Shown piece by piece: positions 61,480-64,000 of a stretch of DNA of 64,000 nucleotides (positions within the stretch are counted from its first letter, which is position 1; each line of letters begins with the position of its first letter). The DNA is taken from NCBI RefSeq assembly GCF_004310335.1, contig NZ_SIRS01000004.1:186001-250000 (forward strand), given 5' to 3'. The translations under genes were made by a program, and so were the position numbers. Source of the DNA: Hyunsoonleella pacifica. Lineage in GTDB: Bacteria > Bacteroidota > Bacteroidia > Flavobacteriales > Flavobacteriaceae. The notes beneath the pieces are model-generated. The model saw only the letters and a program-made list of their open reading frames with translations, made no database searches and had not been told where the DNA came from.

Positions 61480-62468
61480 TGTAACACATTAAACCTAAAC
61501 ACTTGCTCTCCTTGCTTCACATGAATAAATTTACAATTAGAGTAATGCACAAATTCATAAGGTAAGTCATAATTAAAAGAAGTGTCATCAACCCTAAATG
61601 CCGCATCACAATCTACGTTCCCATAAGGAGAAATTCGCCTAAACCTATACGTATTATCATCTCCATTATTATAAAGCTCAAACCAAGCCCCTGCTGCTAT
61701 ACCAGATAACCATTGTGCATGATCTGCTTTTTCATTATTATATTTGGGTTTTAATGTACCTACAAGGTTTACTTTATGAGCTTTAAGCCTATCTAAAAAG
61801 TAGCGTATATTTTCACTCTTCTGTGACCCTTTAAATTCTGATATCACGCCTGTCTCAGACACCTCACACACATAGTTTTCAGTATCAGCTAAAAGCACAT
61901 TCCCCACTGTACTTGGAGTAAACCATTTTGATTTTTCAAGTGCTTTCTTAATCAACATGTCATTCACTGAAGCAATCAAACTATCAGTCACAAAACGTGC
62001 ACAATTACAAGCATTTTTTATAAAAGCAGCATAGCGGATAAAATGCTTATTTTGCATTTCGGTAATATGCGCTCTTGCTTTTTGATAATCCACAGCATTA
62101 CACACTGAAGCCACCAATTTACCATCACCATGAGTCAACTTAGGGTGGGTTCCCAAAAACTTTAAAACTTCATCTAGGTTTTTTATTTCGTCATTTTCAA
62201 TTTTCGCCACTAATGGAAAATCCAATTCGTTATCAGTATCTTTTCCACGTACACGGCCATTGGGTTCTGGTGTAATATAACGACCAAAATCATGATACTC
62301 TAAAACACCTGTAGACTTATCAATTAAAACTAATGCCGCATGTCCAGCACGTAAATAGTTTTTCTTACCAATACCTAAATACCTTAAAAAGGGAGAATAC
62401 CACTCATCAGCAACCATAACAATAGTTTCTGGATAAGCCATAGTTATAATAATGCCTGTATTACCCAT
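61476..62468 (-). CDS. DUF6695 family protein
   Basis: This 330-residue soluble protein has an N-terminal region resembling an Ntn-hydrolase or NRDE-like fold (GNTGIIITMAYPETIVMVAD, then YLRAGHAALVLIDKSTGVLEYHDFGRY). Cys-containing segments ACNCARFVTDSLIASV and DCDAAFRV are conserved-looking. I match it to DUF6695 from memory of flavobacterial genomes, where it adjoins an NRDE protein as it does here. The first 8 bp overlap the end of the NRDE gene, so the two are cotranslated. The function is unknown. Confidence 0.72.
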   Translation of the reverse strand: MGNTGIIITMAYPETIVMVADEWYSPFLRYLGIGKKNYLRAGHAALVLIDKSTGVLEYHDFGRYITPEPNGRVRGKDTDNELDFPLVAKIENDEIKNLDEVLKFLGTHPKLTHGDGKLVASVCNAVDYQKARAHITEMQNKHFIRYAAFIKNACNCARFVTDSLIASVNDMLIKKALEKSKWFTPSTVGNVLLADTENYVCEVSETGVISEFKGSQKSENIRYFLDRLKAHKVNLVGTLKPKYNNEKADHAQWLSGIAAGAWFELYNNGDDNTYRFRRISPYGNVDCDAAFRVDDTSFNYDLPYEFVHYSNCKFIHVKQGEQVFRFNVLH

Positions 62469-63186
62469 TAACCGTTTGTGGAGTATTAAAAGTAGTGGAC
62501 GTCTTTTTGTTATTTATAAAATTCTCATAATGCATCGTCACACTACCTGCATTTTTTTCTATTTGTGTAATACTAGTTGTTTTCACAAACCCTCTATCCA
62601 TAACAACACCATAATCTTCATTACCCGCTCCAGCTGTTTTATGAAACTCTAAAATAGTATCAGAATTAAGAATATGTTCTAATTTATAATCCACAAACCA
62701 TTGTTGTCTTTCAGCTCGCATGCCTTCATCATATAACGTAGAAGATGACCACATTTTTGGTTCTAAAGGAAGTTCTTCAAAATATTTCTTAACCCCATCC
62801 CAAACTAATTCGTAAAACTTTAATGTAGTATTCCAATCAGCGATAACAATAGTAAAAGGCTCAATACCATCAAAATTATAAACATCAACTAACTCCTCAA
62901 TGGAATCAGCAGCCATAAATTGTTTTGCTAAAACCCCTCTACTCAGTCGATAAGCTGTTTTGCTTTCATGAATTGCAAAACCACCATTTAACACACAAAT
63001 CACTCGTTTTTTTTCACTAACACCAATCCATGTCCCTCCAGACAATTCGTCTTTAGGAAATAAAACTTCAGTATCATCAACAGAATAAAACTCTGGAGCT
63101 AAAGACACTCTATTGGGTGACTCGTCTCGATTTGAGGTTAAAATAAAATCGTTATCACTCTTAGGAATAATTGTAACTGTACACAT
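62461..63186 (-). CDS. NRDE family protein (TANGO2-like)
   Basis: This 241-residue soluble protein starts MCTVTIIPKSDNDFILTSNR and contains the name-giving motif NRDES (19-23), followed by GGTWIGVSEKKRVICVLNGG. This is the opening of the NRDE/TANGO2 family, an Ntn-hydrolase-like fold with Cys2 as potential nucleophile. Eukaryotic TANGO2 has been linked to heme and lipid handling; bacterial roles are unclear. It is the first gene of a two-gene operon with the DUF6695 gene. Confidence 0.88.
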   Translation of the reverse strand: MCTVTIIPKSDNDFILTSNRDESPNRVSLAPEFYSVDDTEVLFPKDELSGGTWIGVSEKKRVICVLNGGFAIHESKTAYRLSRGVLAKQFMAADSIEELVDVYNFDGIEPFTIVIADWNTTLKFYELVWDGVKKYFEELPLEPKMWSSSTLYDEGMRAERQQWFVDYKLEHILNSDTILEFHKTAGAGNEDYGVVMDRGFVKTTSITQIEKNAGSVTMHYENFINNKKTSTTFNTPQTVNG

Positions 63187-63324
63187 AAAACAGTAGTCTC
63201 TTATAGAACAGCCAACTTACAAAAAATAAATAAAAAGTAAATCAAACTAAGGCACATAAAATTATAACCAAAAAGCAACTCTATTTTAAAAATTTAACGC
63301 GATTTTAAGGTATTCATGTAACAC

Positions 63325-63351
63325 TTTGTAATTTAATAATTCTTAAATTTG
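63325..63351 (+). promoter_or_regulatory. Probable promoter of pruA
   Basis: TTTG at 63325 and TAAATTTG at 63344-63351 (exact TAnnTTTG). The 15-base spacing is shorter than the usual 17-21. The pruA ATG follows 42 bp after the box. Confidence 0.45.
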
Positions 63352-63393
63352 TAGTCAATTCACTGAAAATTTTTTATCAAAAACCAATAAATT

Positions 63394-64000
63394 ATGGGAA
63401 AAGGATTTTTTAATGTACCTGTTGCAGTTAACGAACCCGTAAAATCTTATGCTCCTGGAACTCCAGAACGTGATGCTGTTTTAGAAGCTTACCAAACAAT
63501 GTACAACAGCACAGTAGATGTACCTCTTTATATTGGTGGTAAAAATATTACCACTGGAAACACAAGAACCATGTCGCCACCTCACAACCATCAACATGTG
63601 GTTGGCACTTATCATTTAGCAGAACAAAAACATATTGATGATGCCATTATAACTGCCTTAGAAGCTAGAAAAACATGGAGCAACATTCCATGGGAACAAC
63701 GTGCTGGCATCTTTTTAAAAGCTGCAGAACTTATTGCGGGCCCATATCGTACAAAAATTAATGCAGCTACAATGATAGCGCAATCTAAAACCATACACCA
63801 AGCTGAAATTGATGCTGCTTGTGAGTTGATAGATTTTTTACGTTTTAACGTACAATTCATGGCAGATATTTACATGGAACAACCTGAAAGTACAAGTGAT
63901 GCTTGGAACCGTGTAGAATATAGACCTCTAGAAGGGTTTACTTATGCTGTAACACCGTTTAACTTTACAGCCATAGCTGGCAATTTACCAGCATGCATGG
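63394..64000 (+). CDS. pruA: L-glutamate gamma-semialdehyde dehydrogenase, N-terminal part
   Basis: An ATG at 63394 opens a frame that runs off the window end after 202 codons. The protein starts MGKGFFNVPVAVNEPVKSYA, then has DVPLYIGGKNITTGNTRTM, RKTWSNIPWEQRAGIFLKAA and YRPLEGFTYAVTPFNFTAIA. These are typical of 1-pyrroline-5-carboxylate dehydrogenase (aldehyde dehydrogenase superfamily), the second step of proline catabolism. The stretch TPFNFTAIAGNLPA is the start of the NAD-binding region. The catalytic Cys lies beyond the window. The minus-strand frame at 63612-63860 is a shadow of this gene. Confidence 0.95.
   Translation, partial: MGKGFFNVPVAVNEPVKSYAPGTPERDAVLEAYQTMYNSTVDVPLYIGGKNITTGNTRTMSPPHNHQHVVGTYHLAEQKHIDDAIITALEARKTWSNIPWEQRAGIFLKAAELIAGPYRTKINAATMIAQSKTIHQAEIDAACELIDFLRFNVQFMADIYMEQPESTSDAWNRVEYRPLEGFTYAVTPFNFTAIAGNLPACM

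Overview
The window is AT-rich chromosomal DNA from a member of the Flavobacteriaceae, probably marine. This rests on TAnnTTTG-type promoter boxes, many lipoproteins with short Cys lipoboxes, SusC/Oar-type TonB receptors, a type IX secretion plug protein, an Na+-pumping NQR respiratory complex, several Flavobacteria-typical DUF families, and the near absence of Shine-Dalgarno sequences. No rRNA, CRISPR array, transposase or prophage gene is visible. One tRNA-Gly(UCC) is present.

Layout. 1-2901: end of a type I secretion operon (ABC ATPase tail, HlyD, TolC). 3022-6943: a DUF2064 protein and a large TonB-dependent receptor. 7150-9410 (minus): tandem universal stress protein and hemN behind a well-placed FNR/CRP-type palindrome. 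9536-10648: YceI lipoprotein and a Cu/Zn-SOD-fold lipoprotein that has lost its copper ligands. 10804-15102: AraC regulator, Ohr peroxidase, MFS exporter, DUF2490 protein, methyltransferase. 15180-17697 (minus): SDR, AraC regulator and methyltransferase, preceded by a 21-bp-spaced direct repeat. 17980-18399 (minus): a fused YjdI/CDGSH iron-sulfur protein. 18517-26756: a kynurenine degradation cluster (kynU, kmo, atypical SDR, 3-hydroxyanthranilate dioxygenase, ACMSD-like amidohydrolase) with small accessory genes, an O-methyltransferase and an esterase. 26770-32580 (minus): tatA, an M1 peptidase with a DUF6702 partner, and three tandem carboxypeptidase-regulatory-domain paralogues. 32734-42117: housekeeping and mixed genes (pepE, tRNA, two GNATs, M48 protease, ankyrin protein, gpmI, HAD protein, map, methyltransferase, SLC13 symporter). 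42126-43511 (minus): apbE and a small conserved gene. 43609-51098: a lipoprotein / ECF sigma / membrane anti-sigma-like / CHAT-protease locus. 51091-58644: DUF4846 protein, a small conserved gene and the complete nqrABCDEF operon (minus). 58787-64000: T9SS plug protein, apaG, a frameshifted membrane-protein gene, DUF6695 and NRDE proteins, and the 5' part of pruA.

How the genes work together. ApbE (42126) is the enzyme that would flavinylate NqrB and NqrC, encoded 10 kb away. The kynurenine genes convert kynurenine through 3-hydroxykynurenine and 3-hydroxyanthranilate to aminocarboxymuconate semialdehyde and onward. The most interesting locus is 43539-51098. It encodes an ECF sigma factor, a single-pass membrane protein with a cytosolic N-terminus and a periplasmic TPR tail, and a secreted, membrane-anchored TPR-CHAT (caspase-like) protease with an intact His/Cys dyad. 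It lies beside lipoprotein genes, including a predicted seven-bladed propeller, that share a precisely spaced 5' element. I infer a protease-gated signalling module that resembles the logic of Craspase/Csx30/RpoE but has no CRISPR component.

Other points: a dispersed GC-richer intergenic repeat occurs three times, and a membrane-protein gene is split by what looks like a one-base change in a T6 run.
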